Shown: positions 1-13,215, numbered from the stretch's first letter. The stretch: 64,000 nt of DNA from Bostrychus sinensis (GCA_020698575.1 CM036241.1:34345416-34409415), one strand, 5' to 3'. A program made the numbers and translations. Notes: generated by a model not told the origin, from the sequence alone.

Positions 1-1050
1 TGCACCGCAGGCCCCTGTTTTCCGAGTCCTCATCCGCTGAATGCAGCAAAACAACACATCTGCCAGCGGAAGCATATCAAGCCAAAAGCACAGAGGCTTT
101 TTGCAAACATTACCCTATAGAGATACTCTGACCACAATGACCCGATTGAGTGATAGCCATGTGCTCAATATTCTACAGAAAGTCTCTAAGGTTGGAGCCA
201 TGTCGGCAAACACTACTTGATTCTGGGCGTCAACATGTTGACACCATGAAGGACAGGATAAACGCTGCTTCAAACTGACACCAGTCACTTTTTCTGCCCA
301 ATTCTGCTGCCTGCCCTCTTTGGTTCCTATAACTCGGCCTCCTGTATCCAGTTCCACTGTGCCCCTCTGCTGATGAAGAGCAAATAACCAGCCCAATAAA
401 GCGGCCCGCTCCTTTCACAGAGAACACAAGATAGCGCGGCCTCTGCGGGGGCGCCGGTTTGAAGGTGGGCTGTACAGAGAGGGGGATTGAGGATCAGGGA
501 GGGGTGGGAGGGGGAGCGGAGCACTGGCCCACACAAAGGCAGCCCTGAAATAGCCCCCTCGCACAATGAGACCTGCCACTCTGTCTATGAGATAATGTCT
601 AATTGAAAACACTGCAGCCATTGTGCTCCTGTCACCGGCTCTATTGTCCAGATAGCCCTCTCCCCCCCACCTCTCTTTTTCCATTGACGCGGTGTGATTG
701 TTCCTCGCCATTGTGGCAACCCTACTCTCTCCCTCTCTTTCTCTGGCTCTCTATCAGCCCCTCTCTCCGTATTGTTATAATTTCATTACTTATTTGTTTT
801 TTGTTCCGCTTCTCCTTTCACTCCCCTGCAGACCTTTTGTTCACCATATTTAGGCACTTCATTGGGATCTGCTATCCATGTGATTGTGTGTGTGTGTGTG
901 TGTATGCGTGCGTGTCTGTGTGTGTGCACGCTGCTCGATGCCTGTGTACGAGCAGGTGTCAGTTTCACAAGGAGATCAAAACAGGAAGCAAGATAAAACA
1001 GTAGAAATAAAGTCTCTGTAGGCATCATAAGTGGGCAGAATGGCTTTATC
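1..1050. other. Unique flank, possible conserved non-coding region
   Basis: No coding gene is recognised: the open frames here are on both strands and resemble nothing known to me. The segment is GC-richer than most of the window to about 770, without repeats, and has several ATTGT/ACAAT motifs. A (GT)n tract follows at 885-930. It could be regulatory sequence of a neighbouring gene outside the window. Confidence 0.35.
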
Positions 1051-1682
1051 CAGTTCTAAACACCATAATATGCCTCCGAGAAGGCCTTGCATGTTGTTGT
1101 CCTCGGAGACCACTGGTTATGAGGACAGCAGCATTGTCCAGAGTGAACTATAGTGTGTGCAGAAACAGCCATTGTTGACATTGCTGCAGCGTGCTCATGT
1201 CTAGAGACTATAGACAACCTATCACCTAATGACACACATTTCTGGCTGGTATCAGGGCTCATAAATCTTCAGACTGTCAAGGCCGGCCAAGTGAAGGTGA
1301 GGAGCAGTAATGAAGCAGAGGCTTGCGGGGCCAGTGTGCGACTATGGCAAAACTGTTTGTCACATGTGATGAGTTTTAACATCTGCAGTCCAGAGCAGTT
1401 TAAATATTCACTAGGAGCACTAGAGTTCACCTAAGGTTTGATTATGCAGTAGAGGAAACTGACACGCAGGAGCCGAACTGTCTTCTCAATATATCTCAAC
1501 ATTAAGTTTAACTCTGATATCTATTTATTCATATACTTCAGCTAAAAAATGACAAAAGTATTGTAAAGTGGGATTTAATGCTTTGCCTTTTCTGTATACA
1601 ATCATTGTAACAATATTCTTAAATAATTAATAATTAAGACAATCCACACTTTTTTTCATCATGTTTTATGTAATGTAATGTT

Positions 1683-1850
1683 ATAGGGATATATTGTGCA
1701 AAGTTGACAATTTTGAGCTTTCTACCATATAATGTTCTCTCATCAAAAACATACCTGGAGTTGTGTTTTTTTTTTTTTTTCTTTCACGCCTTTCTTTCTC
1801 TGGCACAGTTTCTCAGGCCCCAGAACAATCCGCTCCGTGAACATCCACCT
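1683..1850 (+). repeat. Family B inverted-repeat element fragment
   Basis: Left end of a second family that shares the first ~100 bases with family A (ATATTGTGCAAAGTTGAC, TTTCTACCATATAATG, CATACCTGGAGTTGTG) and then diverges to TCTCTGGCACAG and TCTCAGGCCCCAGAAC. Truncated at the right. Confidence 0.6.
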
Positions 1851-4249
1851 CTCCCATAAACTTCTGCCCAACCCAGGAAGCACTGACTTGGGCTTTCACA
1901 GTCACGTCACTGACCATTTACCCTATGTGGTAGGCTTGGTTTTCTTCAAGTGGCTGTTTGGCTTCCGTAGCCCTGCCGCTGGGCGTTCTGCATTGTTTTT
2001 TCCCCTTTGTTAAAAACATAACTAGTAGTTGATGGTAGTCCCTATTGTTATTGTAAGTGATGCGGTAACTTAGGCCTGCCACCTCCCTTCTTGGAGCGTT
2101 GCTTTGCCTTGCTCTGGCCTAGTCTTAGGGGAGACCTTAGACTTCATTGTTAACCTTGTCTGTTTGTTTCTTATGTATTTTTCATTTATTAAAAGAAAAG
2201 TTAAAATGATACTATGATCTATAGGACTTTTTTTTCCTGAAGTAACCATCATGTGAGCTAAGCTTATATCCCCACTAAACCAGATGAGACTCAGGGCATT
2301 TAAAAGCTTAATGGCCCGGGTTGGAGTCAGAGTGAGAGTTGTCCCCCACCTGTGAGTGATTAGCATATCATGTCCTCTCTGATGTTGATGGTGTGTTGTT
2401 AAAGTGAACGCTGGAGTGAAACTCTTTATGCATTCTTCACTGCAAGCACTGGACATCGTAGACCATGTTGCTGTGTTTGTGACTGGAGATTTGTCCCCAC
2501 ATGTCTCTGTCGGAGGGTGTTGCCCAGTTTGAATTGTACAGGAACATTCATTGTTGCTACATGTATCTGATGTACCTGATTCCCTTCTGTTCTTATTGGT
2601 CCTGGTCCTAGTCTTGACAAAGGGCATTTCAAAGGGTTTCAGGGCACCCTGGATGCAAATAAGAGAGACCTTAATGGTTTGAAAGGGGAACGAACTAAGC
2701 ATTTTTTGTTAATAGCTTATTTCTCACCCACAGACACACAAGAAAACTCTCTCATGAAAGGAGGTGGTCTGAGATATCTTCCACCAGTGTCCGAGGACAT
2801 TTACACAACAACGGTGGTCAGGTAAATGCAACAGTCATGGTGTTACCAATTCATATTTACACAGATATGCTAGACGTTTGAAGAAAACAGTACAATGTGT
2901 ATAAATCTCTTTTAACACTTTGGGGCCTACTGATGATTGATACTGTGTTATTGATATATCAGTACTCACACAATACTCATTTGGGTATTGAGTACTCGAA
3001 TAAGGGATCAATACTAATAAGTGAATGTGAAATAAATGTGCATGCATCACTTATAGATATTTTGGGGTGATTTGCTCCAGTGTTTTGTGTCAAAACAGCC
3101 CCACCCAGCAGCATATTGGTCCAGTCCATACATGTCATGTGCATCATAGCAAATCTTAGAATCGCCCATCACTATTGAGGCCAACTATGTGACGCTGTGC
3201 ATCTGCTGGAAAATCATTACACTGCAGAAGAAGCCATAGCTCCACTGTTCAACTTTCACTACAACTTTTTAATTCTGCGGTTTTCAGGGACAATGCTGAT
3301 AAACAATAAACACTATACTGAAACTGTAAGCCTGCGGTTGTTGTGTGAACAGCCCCTACAAGTCTGTGTTAAAATAATGTTTCACCTTAAAATCAGAGAG
3401 GACAGGATATAGTATACGATATCAGTAATCAGTAATCATATTAGTGTTTTTAATGGCATGCATTTGCAGAGTCATTGTTGCCTGCATGTTTTTATGAAAA
3501 TCAAAATACTTCTATAACGCAACCTCAATCGCTCTACACTGCTATACTACAACAGTCCATACTTTTGAAAGTATGGCGCAGTCATTCTTGCATCCCCCTC
3601 CAAGAGTCATAAAACTGACAGACAGCAGCCGTGAAGACAATGCAGCATTGTCTGTGGGCTTCTCTTGTGCGGGGAACATTAACTATTGTAGAGAGTGTTG
3701 TGCATGAACGAGTCAGGCCACAAATGTCATGCTGAGTGAAAGAAGTGCACAGAACAATGATAATTATCACCTCTGTTAAACTCTTCGACTGGCAACAAAT
3801 CAAACACTTCAAAGCCACACCAATGCGAGGAGTGATCGCAAGAGTCTGGATCCGGAATTTTAACACACTGTATCAACAGAGCTGTGACATTCAAATGGAG
3901 ATGGTTTGGAGGCAGGACAGCACTTAGCACAGCTCTCTTTGGCTAAAATCTTGTTTATTTAATGATCTAACAATGATTAAAATTAAAAAAAGGAATTGTG
4001 ATTCTGCTACCTGTGTGTCATTTTTGCATTTAAATAATAATAAATAAAAGATGTTCTATTGTGTTTTAACAGAATATAACTCATTTAACAGTGATTACTC
4101 AAGAAAAATCCTTATGTTTTATACATTGATTCTGTTTATTTCCGTCTTTTTCCTTTCCAGCAGGGACTATATGTAGGGTTATATGTGGACTATGCCAGTG
4201 CACAGGGCCCCACAAGCCTCTAGGGGGGCCCAAATTTGAATGTTCAGCC

Positions 4250-4620
4250 TTATCTGAGGGGAATTAAATGGGCTATATTATGCTTTGTTCAAATTTTAAA
4301 CCAATTTTAATCACCTCTAGAACAGCATTTGCATGTTTCACAATCATTAAGAACAATATGTGACTAAATGAAACCATTTTTAATAAGTGAGCAGCTGGTG
4401 GCATAAAGGAAGTGATCAGCTGAAAGCAGCAGAGTACGGCAGAGTGCAGAGTGTTGTGGTCTTTTGTACATAATCAAATTTAAAAAGTATCTAACTTCCT
4501 TAAACTTTTTGTATGATGCTATTTTACTACAAAATGAAAAGGGAAGGGGAAACAGAACTTCACAGCATTTTCTGGATAAATGAATGAGAGCAGACTGGAT
4601 GTATAGTGCTCATTGATTGG
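4250..4620 (-). repeat. Family B copy, reverse orientation
   Basis: It reads GGCTATATTATGCTTTG, then CACCTCTAGAACAGCATT, and continues to GGTGCTTCCTGGAGTGG at about 4619-4636, all reverse-complement hallmarks of family B. Confidence 0.55.
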
Positions 4621-5609
4621 TGCTTCCTGGAGTGGGCCAGGGGTTTGTGGGAGAGGCAGAGGTCTGTGGAACCGGCATTCAGCTTCAGGGAGGCTGTATC
4701 AGAGAAGATCACTTAAACATGAATGAAACAAAACACAACTCTTTGATGAAGGAGCAAAATTATAACTTGGTAGAAATCTCAGAAAAGTTGATTTTGGATC
4801 ATTTATAGCTCCTTTAATTATAATATCCTTTACAACTTATCAGTTCTATTTGATCATAACCCAAGTACAGTTTTTGTTACCAAACCTGAAGTTTGAAGCG
4901 AGTATAATATTTTCTGTTATACTTTATGATAATAAGATATATAAGTAAATAAGATAGCTATTAGTGCGACACTGTACATAGTCAGTGTCAGTTAAAACTT
5001 AAGTGATTGGCCCCGATGTCCCGCCTCTCGGCCTCTGAGTGTTGACCTCTTCCACTTCTGCACCAGCTTTGGCCAGCAGATCCCCAGCATTACAGCCAAA
5101 CAAGCTCACAATGAAAAATGCCTCCACATTTCCTCATTTTCACAAACACCATTTGAAACAAAAAGCCCTTATCGGACCTGCATATTATTCACCGTGTTAA
5201 TTGGAGGGAAAATAAATGTATTGTGCATCTCGACTGTGCTGTTAAAACAAGATAAGAACCTCATGAGCAAGTCCGAGGCAGCGGCCATTGAATCAATTGT
5301 TTAATAGAGAAAGTGTGAACAAGTTGGAAAGTGTTTTGGCCCTCAGGGGTGAGGCTGGCGTGGCTGATGTGACCAACCTGCTAATCCCCACAGAGCCTAT
5401 TGTCCTAATGTCACAGATAATCTCAATATGAAACAGAACAGGTCTGATAATAGGTTCTGTGGGCCTAAACACAAGGCTTTGTGACTTGGGCAAAAGCAAA
5501 AAACATTTATTCATTCATCTTTGTTTGTTCATGTTAGGGATGTGTGGTCCCAGCGACTTTAGGCCATAGATAGGTACACACTCACACTCACTGTTATATT
5601 TATTCACAT

Positions 5610-6155
5610 TCGTGGCACGGTGTATTAATGGTTAGCACTCTCGCCTCACAGTAAGAAGGTCCTGGGTTTGATTTCTGCACCGTGTGGGGCCTTTCTGTGT
5701 GGAGTTTGCATGTTCTCCCCATGTCTCTATGGGTGGGTTTCCTCTGGGTACTCCTGTTTCCACCATCAACCTAAAACAGGCACAGTAGGCTAATCCTCCA
5801 GCTAGGTACTCCTGACCAGGATCCTGGCTCAAGATTTCAAGAAGGGTCCCCAGGCGCTGCACTGCGGCTGCCCACTGCTCCTGACAGTTTGCTCCAGAAG
5901 CATTAAGGGATGGGTCAAATGCAGAGAATGAATTTTCCTACAGGGACAGTAAAGTATACCATATCTTAGACTGAGTCACCCAAAAATGCATGTCTTTGAG
6001 TGGTGGGAGAAAACCAGGCCCAGAGACAACAATTGTAACTCGGGAAACACAGGAGATAGTGAGTTTGCCGGCCTGGGGATCAAAACCATAACCTCTTTGC
6101 ACAGGGGCAGTAGCACTAACCACTATGTACCCCACATTAGAAAACTTCAATCTTT
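5610..6155. repeat. Two SINE-like copies, tail to tail
   Basis: A forward copy begins near 5612 with a tRNA-like head (ATGGTTAGCACTCTCGCCT then GGGTTTGATTTC, resembling A and B boxes) and continues with GTTTGCATGTTCTCCCC to about 5950. A second copy in reverse orientation occupies about 5965-6150, with its head at the right (complement of TTAGTGCTACTGCCC). Both are diverged. This family is widespread in fish DNA. Confidence 0.65.
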
Positions 6156-6239
6156 TTAATTCCGACAGGGGTCATGGGTGGCTTCTGCCAATCCCAGAAA
6201 CTATTTAACCTGACCAGACAGACTAACTCTTCAGAATAA

Positions 6240-7660
6240 CAATCAGAATCAGAATTCCTTTATTTCATCCTCAAGGGGAAATTCCTTTTTGTTACAGACA
6301 TGCAACCTGACAAAGAAATAAAAGATAAAGAATAAGAAATTTACAATATTAATAAAGATCTAAATCTTTCAAAATATAATAAGGAAAAGAATCTCTTTAA
6401 AATATAATAAAGAATTTTTATTTTTTTTAAAAACATATTTACAAATATGAACAATGTACAGAAAGGATCAGATGAACTGATTAAGTGTTTTACAGTGTCC
6501 GTGTGTTTGTTATACAGCAGAGTTCAGGAGTTTGATAGCGACAGGCAGGAATGATTTCCTGTCTGTCTGTGGTGCAGCGTGGCAGTAAAAGTCTGTTGCT
6601 GAACAAGCTCTTGCAGCTGATCAGCACATTGTGGAAAGGGTGAGAGGGAAAGGCCAGTATAGTCCTTATTTTGGACAGCATCCTCCTCTCTGACACCGCA
6701 GTCAAAGAGTCCAGCTCCTCTCCCACAACATGGCTGGCCTTTCTGATGATCCTGTTGAGTCTGTTAGTGTCCACTGGACACCACAGACTTATAGAACATC
6801 CTCGGCATCGTCCTGCAGATGTTGAAGGACCTCAGCCATCTCAGAAAATAAAGACGGCTTTGGCCCTTTTTGTAGACAGTGTCTACATTCTTGCAAAAGT
6901 CCAGTTTGTGGTCCAAGTACACCCCTAGGTACCTGTACTCCTCCACCACCTCCACACTGACTCCATGAATGTTGGTGGGGGTCACTGCAGCCTTAGTCCT
7001 CCTCAAGTCCACCACCAGTTCCTTAGTTTTTGTCACATTGAGCTGTAGGAGGTTTGTAGTGCTCCAAGTAACAAAGTTGTCCACCACTGTGCTGTACTCT
7101 GCACCAGTAATACATCCAACCACTGCAGAGTCATCAGAAAACTTCTGAAGGTGGCAGGTCTCTGTGCAGTACTTGAAGTTTGTGGTGTAGAGAGTGAAGA
7201 GGAAGGGAGAGAGGATGGTCCCCTGTGGAGCCCTGGTGTTGCTGATCACTCTGTCTGACATACAGCACTGTAGATGTACGTACTGCCAGGGCACCAGTGG
7301 GGCATCCACCTGCATCACTGTCAGCTTCTCAGCCAACAGAGCCGGCTGAATGGTGTCAAACACATTTTAGAAATCAAAAAACATGATTTTCACAGTACTC
7401 GTTGGCGTGTCCAGAAGGGTGTAGACTCTGTTGAGCAGGTAGATGATGGCATCGTCCACTCTGAGGCGGGGCTGGTAGGTAAACTGGAGGGGATCCTAAT
7501 GAGATCAGATCATGGGCCGGAGCTCTTGCAGGACAAGTTGTTCCAGAGTCTTCATGATGTGTGACATCAGTGCCACAGGCCTGTAGTCCTTGGGATGGCT
7601 GGGACACAGCATCTTCGGGACAGGGACAAGGCAATTAGTCTTCCACACCACAGGGACTCT
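6240..7660 (-). pseudogene. 5'-truncated CR1/Rex1-type non-LTR retrotransposon, reverse transcriptase fragment
   Basis: On the minus strand, pieces of a LINE reverse transcriptase are readable. About 7640-7370 holds the region before the catalytic motifs in another frame, ended by a stop near 7368. 7363-6764 contains APQGTILSPFLFTLY and the catalytic box FSDDSAV (variant of F-A-D-D), then the thumb with EYRYLGVYLD and LYFLRWLRSFN. 6774-6490 continues with DTNRLNRIIRKASHVVGEE in a shifted frame. Between the last two pieces a short segment normally present (following KSVVSS) is missing. The 3' end at about 6240 is a short repeated TTCTGATTCTGATT-type tail. The endonuclease domain and 5' part are absent. 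It is a dead copy. Assignment to Rex1/Babar rather than another CR1/L2 clade is from memory of the motifs. Confidence 0.85.
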
Positions 7661-8769
7661 TTGAAGACTCAGGCTCAGGCTTTTCCTATTCTATACAAAG
7701 AAATTAGTCAGGTATCCTGTCCTTTAAGTTTCATATCCATGGGCAAAACAATCACAGTTGGAGTAACCAATCAGAGAAATGAAGGGCATCTAAAACAAAT
7801 ATAGCGCTTGTGAGGAATTGTTGCAGATTTTGGCATAAAACACAAAAATATGTCTTATAATGAGCAACTCTGAAAGGGGACAACAGCAAAAGCCAATTTA
7901 TTTGAATGTGGTTGTTACATTGGACATCAACAGGACATTAAATGAAAAAAAAAAAAAAAAAAAAATCCCACAGAGGACTGAACAACATCACAAACCACCA
8001 ACAGGTGGAGGAAAGCATTAAACAAGGTAAGTCGGGTGAGAGAAGCTATGAATTTTGCTCTATATAAGTCGGCACATTCTTGGTTATTTTTGAGAGGAGA
8101 TTATCTTCCACTTTTGTAAGACGAGCTGCAGATAAATGGCAATGAGACGGTATCAAGCAAGTCAACTGGAAATGGTTTGCTCTGGCTGAGAAACCAGACC
8201 CTCCTGCTTTCGAAGAGAAAAGAAAGTGAGTTTGGTTTCCATGCACCAATGAGGATTAACATGTTGTAATTGTAATCCACAGAGGTCTGGCAAGGTTATC
8301 AGGAATACTGTTAACTGAGTGCAAACACAAGAGCTAACATATGCAAATGTAATAGGTGCGCACAGCCAGGCCACAAACCAACATCTCATTTCACAACACG
8401 ATGGGAAATTGTCAATAAGTGAGCTGGTACAGTTCAAACAAGATTACACATGTTTCTGTAATTGGGCTGCATGCGTACATTGCAGGTTACTGAGCAATTA
8501 TATAACATCATACCGGCCACTCCACCCTGTACACAAACATGCTTTGTCTATACGCTCAATAGAAGAAATAAACTTGTCAGTGATCTTTGTTGCAGGCTAT
8601 CAGTTCAATGGGTGATATCATCAGACGCTCAGCAGCACCACAAATAGCAGACTGGGTGTCACACAGAGTAAATAGGTGTGAGGTTCACACAGTAGAAATC
8701 AGCCATAACCTGGAGTCAGTGTAGAAAATGTCATTTAAAAATCTAGCACATTTCATATAATGTGCAAAG

Positions 8770-9095
8770 AAGGTTTCTGGAAGTTGCTCTGTTTCCTTTG
8801 ATTACTCACAGCTATTTTTAATTTTGCCGCAAAATGGCATCATACAAAAAGTTTGAGCAAGTAAAACCCTTTTTTTTTAATGTTTGTGTTCAAAAGAGCA
8901 TAACAGAGCTGCACTCTGTTGGTCTCTTTACCTGTTTCTTTATGGCAGTAGTAAAGTAATTATTGGAAATATTGGAACTTCATTAAGTGACATAATGTTT
9001 TTAAAGATTGTAAAATGTGCAATGCTGTTCTAGAGGTGACCAAAATTTGTTTAAAAAGATAAATAATTATTTAATAATAAAGCATAATATATTCC
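8770..9095 (+). repeat. Family B copy, partial
   Basis: Contains AAAATGGCATCATACAAAAAG, GTTCAAAAGAGCATAACAGAG, CTGTTTCTTTATGGCAGTAG and CAATGCTGTTCTAGAGGTGACC in family order, ending near AAGCATAATATATTCC. Confidence 0.6.
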
Positions 9096-9272
9096 TATTT
9101 ACTAAACTTGTATTTAAAGAACTTAAGAAAACCACTACTTGAGTAAAAGTATAGTGTTCAATGTAGTTTATTTATGTAGAAAGTTGATTTGATGCAATTG
9201 CACAGTAAAATCTAATGTCCCCAACTTGGCTGGAACTCACATGCAAGTTACACATTACCTACAGTAGTTGCC

Positions 9273-9324
9273 ACAGTTGTAAAAAAAAAAAAAAAGGAAA
9301 AAAAGAAAAAGAAAAAAGAAAAGA

Positions 9325-9381
<57 letters not shown>
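9273..9381 (+). repeat. A/G-rich tract followed by (AAT)n
   Basis: Poly-A and AAAAG runs are followed by a pure (AAT)n array from about 9326 to 9381. Confidence 0.9.
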
Positions 9382-9382
<1 letters not shown>

Positions 9383-10390
9383 TGAAACTAAAAGTCTGTT
9401 TTAGAAAATGTACTTAAACATGTGCATTCTCTTCAATCTATGTAAATACTTTCTACCTTTAAATTACACTCTCCAGTATACTACCTGACGTAATGCTCAC
9501 CAAGAGCTCTCATTTGATATGCATATCTCAGTTGCACCCAAATTTTCACATACTATGCCCTCATAGTTCTCACTCCCAATAGTGTACAGTAGACTTTAAT
9601 TATACTCTGCTCCTATTAAATGAGATGAAATTTTCTGTACTTTTTTTTCCAACCTTTTTGTTTTCAGTATGTGATTGTGGCTTATGTTTTGCACTGGACA
9701 AGGAGAACTGCAAGTTATTCTAACTCAAACAGGGAAACATGAGCTGTCTCCTGACACGTGTACTATTATAAACACGGATTTCCACTGAGTTCTGCAGGGC
9801 TCCTTTTATTTTGTAAAAACTCACTCCATTTCCACAGACAGCTCCGGTGTCATAAGTCAGTATAATCACTATATTTCTCTATTGTTTATTGGGCATTTGT
9901 TTTGGTTATGTAATCCAACTGTGCCAGGGGGGACTTTTTGAAAATAAAAGCTGCCATATTTGCCCAAGCATGCTGTGAATATCCTGCCAGTCAGAGGCAG
10001 GAAGCTACAGCCAGGGCTTCGTCTGGTTCTGCCCGGCCTCAGGGGTCATGTCTGTCAGGTGGAGGTCAGCCAGGTGAGCCAGACTCAGGAACAAAGGACT
10101 CCCCCCTCCTCTCACCCCCATCCGTCTGCTTTCCCTTCCCCTTCGGAACAATCGCCACCAACAGGAACAGGAAGTGATGTCGAGGGGAGGGTGAGATAAC
10201 TGGGACAATTCCTCCTGCCAGCCCAGTTTCAGAAATAGTAGGTGAACGGCATGTGGAAATGAGAAAAGATGGAATATGCAGTCACAATGTGCAGTCAGAG
10301 TTTCCTGTTTGGGTGTGTGTATATCTTTCCCATTTATATTAACTATGATGTAACTGTATAACTGTAACATTTTATTAGTACTGGCCTTAA

Positions 10391-10752
10391 AGACCCACTA
10401 TTATGTTAAATCAACTTTTTTTGAGCTTTTAACCATGTTATCATGTTTCCGCCTCAAAAACATACCTGGAGTAGTATTTAGTTTCATTAACAATTGTTTA
10501 AGTATGCTCTCACCACTCTACTTGACACCAGGAAGTGCTCCTGTGCATGTCTAAAGCCTATACACTGTCACCGGATTCTGATCATTTCAGCACTCAATTT
10601 GCCGTCCCTAGGAAGCAGTCAGCTCATTTATCTATCTGTTAGCGTTATGTTGCTAATAGTCATGCTAAATAGCCATTTTTATGCTCTGTTCTTTCCCCAC
10701 CATTGTCAGCAGGGGGCGACAGACACCTAATCCATTGCACATTGTATGCCCT
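10391..10752 (+). mobile_element. TTAA-flanked inverted-repeat element, family A
   Basis: The copy is flanked by TTAA at 10387-10390 and 10753-10756. Internal family hallmarks are AAAAACATACCTGGAGTAG, CCAGGAAGTGCTCCTG, TCATTTATCTATCTGTTAG and AGCAGGGGGCGACAG. It is shorter than full copies because of an internal deletion near the right end. No coding capacity. Confidence 0.75.
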
Positions 10753-12404
10753 TTAAGCACATAAAATATAGGTGTAATGGTAGTACGACTTTCTTTTTAT
10801 TAGACTCTGTTAACAATTAACAAGTAACATTTTTGTTGACTACATACTTGGATTGAGTCATATTATTTTAAAGTAATGGTAGTTTTAATTGATATTTTAA
10901 GTACTGTATACAGTATAAACTGTAGTATAGACAAAGGATATGGCAGAATTGACAATGGTATGGCTGTTCTTCATATTGCAACATGAAAAATGTAATTAAA
11001 TAAAATAGAACTAAATTAGAAAAGACAAAAATAAAATATAATAATATAATAAATATTAAAGTCATATTTAATAAGCATAAGAAACACCACTCAAACACCA
11101 CTATAAAAAGCTCAGCCCTAAACCTTTTACTCTCCAGCATCTATTAGGTCTTAGGTTCTCCTCACTTGACATTCTAAGCATTGTTTTGAAAGTGAGAGTG
11201 AGCATGCTGATGTATTGCTCATGTTTAAAGGCCTGTCATACTAAATACTTAAGCAATGAGTTGTTTCTGTTTTTCATACATAGCATACACTGTAAATTTC
11301 CAAGCGTATTTAACTCTGTAACTAGAGTATAATTAAAACACTAAATAGAGTAAAAATACCTTTAATTATTGACTGTTGCTAGAGTAAATTTTACTTGTTT
11401 TAGATTGGGATCAAATGTTATATTTTCAGAGTAAAAATTTCTTCAATTTGAGTAAAATTTACTCTGGAAAAACTGTGTAAAAATGTATATGACTTCTGCA
11501 TTCAAATCAAATACTGAGAAACTTTCTCTAAATAAAGTCATACATCATACCACTTCTTGCCCATAGCATTCAAAATGGCTGGGGCCCATGCCAGGAACTG
11601 TGGGCCTGAGGCAAGATTAACCCTAGACAGTCACACATTCCCTCTCACATTCATTCACTATATGGGCAAGATTTTTCTATACAGTATAGCTCTCTTTAGA
11701 TGGTAGTAAAAAGATAGAGTATAATAAATATTAATAATATAATAAATATTATATTAAAAGATCTGGCCATACAGGTAAAAGTGTTACCTCTGGCCTTCTG
11801 ATTGTTGTTTGGACTCTAGGCCCTCTTTGGCAGCCATCTGAAGCTCCAGTGTCTGGAGTGTGTCTGGCGCTCCTCCTTGAGAATGTGAGTGAGTCGTGTG
11901 GCATTTGGAGACAGCAGCCCCCAATTCCTGCCCCAATATCAGAGAGACAACCATGTGGCACCTGACAGCGATGCCTGGCAAGCGACGCACTCTGCCACAA
12001 ACGGCAGCAGCAGGTCCGTCGTTCGAGATGCGTCCGAGGGGGTCCACTGTAACGGGACACTGCTGCCTACGCCACTGAGGATCCTTGTGTCTCTCCTTTC
12101 CCCCCACTTGTGGACTCCTGTCTGTCCTCGGCTGCTAATTTCCCTCACACTTTCTGGACTGAGCAGCGGGACAAGGCTGCGTTATGTGTTATTAATACTA
12201 TTGTTAACTGCACGCTCAAGGCTGGCCTCCCTTACTCAGCTCATCATGTTACAGATACAGTATATTGTGGACAACAGAGAAATAGCCAATGCTGTTTTAT
12301 ATAAGACTATCTATTAATATCACAGGGAATACCTTGGCCAATTATGGTCAGGTACAGGCTGATTGTCATGGTGTATATCTATCTGGCTGTGCACTCAAAG
12401 GCTT

Positions 12405-13215
12405 TCTTCACCATATGCTAAATCTGCTTTTTTAACCATGTTCTAATGTTGTTTCCACCTCAAAAACATATTTGGAGTAGTGTTTTGTTCATGTTCATAA
12501 ATGCTCAGTTTCATTGCTGTAGGTAGACACATGAAACCAGGAAGTTCTCCCACACATTTCTGAAGCCTATACACTGTCGCTGGACTCATTTTAGAATAAA
12601 TTCAGCTCTTAAATTGCCGTCACTAAGAAGCTGTCAGCTCATTTATCTATCTGTTAGTGTCATGGTGCTAAAAGCTGTGCTAATTAGCCATTTTATGCTC
12701 TGTCCATTCCTCACACAGAAGGCGGTGTGAGGCACCTAATCCAAGCGTTCTCTGCAAAGTCAAAGTAATACCTCTCCAAACGCAGACATTTTTCATGCAT
12801 ATACATTATTTTAAGGTATGAAAGGTGAAATACTAATGCAGGGGTGTCCAAACTATGGTCCGGGGGCCAGAGGCGGCCCATGGATTTATTGGCCCTTGGG
12901 CTTCATGCTCAGTGGGGCCAAATTGCCACAGCTTGAACTTTTTACTTCTTAATAAAAACACACAACACAGGTTAAAAAAGCTTCATATTTCTGTGTGCTG
13001 GTCCCAAGCCTGGATAATTGTGGGGTTGGTTAGGTAGTTTGCTGAAACTAAAAGAGCAGTCGAATGGGACTTTTATGTCACCTCATATGTCATTTCAAAA
13101 TGGGTGGCCCTCCTCAGCGTATATTTTGCCATTTGTGGTCGTCACTGAAAAAAGTTTGGAAAATTCTGTAATGCAGAGGTGTCTAAATTTATTTCTAAAG
13201 GCATATTATGTATAT
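12405..13215 (+). mobile_element. Family A element interrupted by a second transposon
   Basis: Family A sequence runs from about 12405 (with AAAACATATTTGGAGTAGTG) to 12841, is interrupted by the 327-bp element at 12842-13168, and resumes at 13177 with GAGGTGTCTAAATTTATTTC, matching the expected continuation seen in the copy at 52324-52872. Its terminal sequences are diverged. Confidence 0.7.
12842..13168. mobile_element. hAT-like nonautonomous element nested in a family A copy
   Basis: It is bounded by an exact 8-bp direct repeat TAATGCAG (12834-12841 and 13169-13176). The left end GGGTGTCCAAACTATGG and the inverted right end CAGAATTTTCCAAACTT share CCAAACT-type terminal similarity. The 8-bp duplication suggests a hAT superfamily origin. 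It contains only short open frames and no transposase. Confidence 0.7.

Noticed and set aside
5612..5700. Possible tRNA gene (A- and B-box-like sequence)
   Set aside because: The cloverleaf cannot be completed and the sequence continues into a repeated SINE-like body, so it is a repeat head, not a tRNA gene.
6490..7634. Possible functional reverse transcriptase gene
   Set aside because: Frame breaks near 6770 and 7368, a missing segment and the lack of an endonuclease domain show it is a dead LINE copy.
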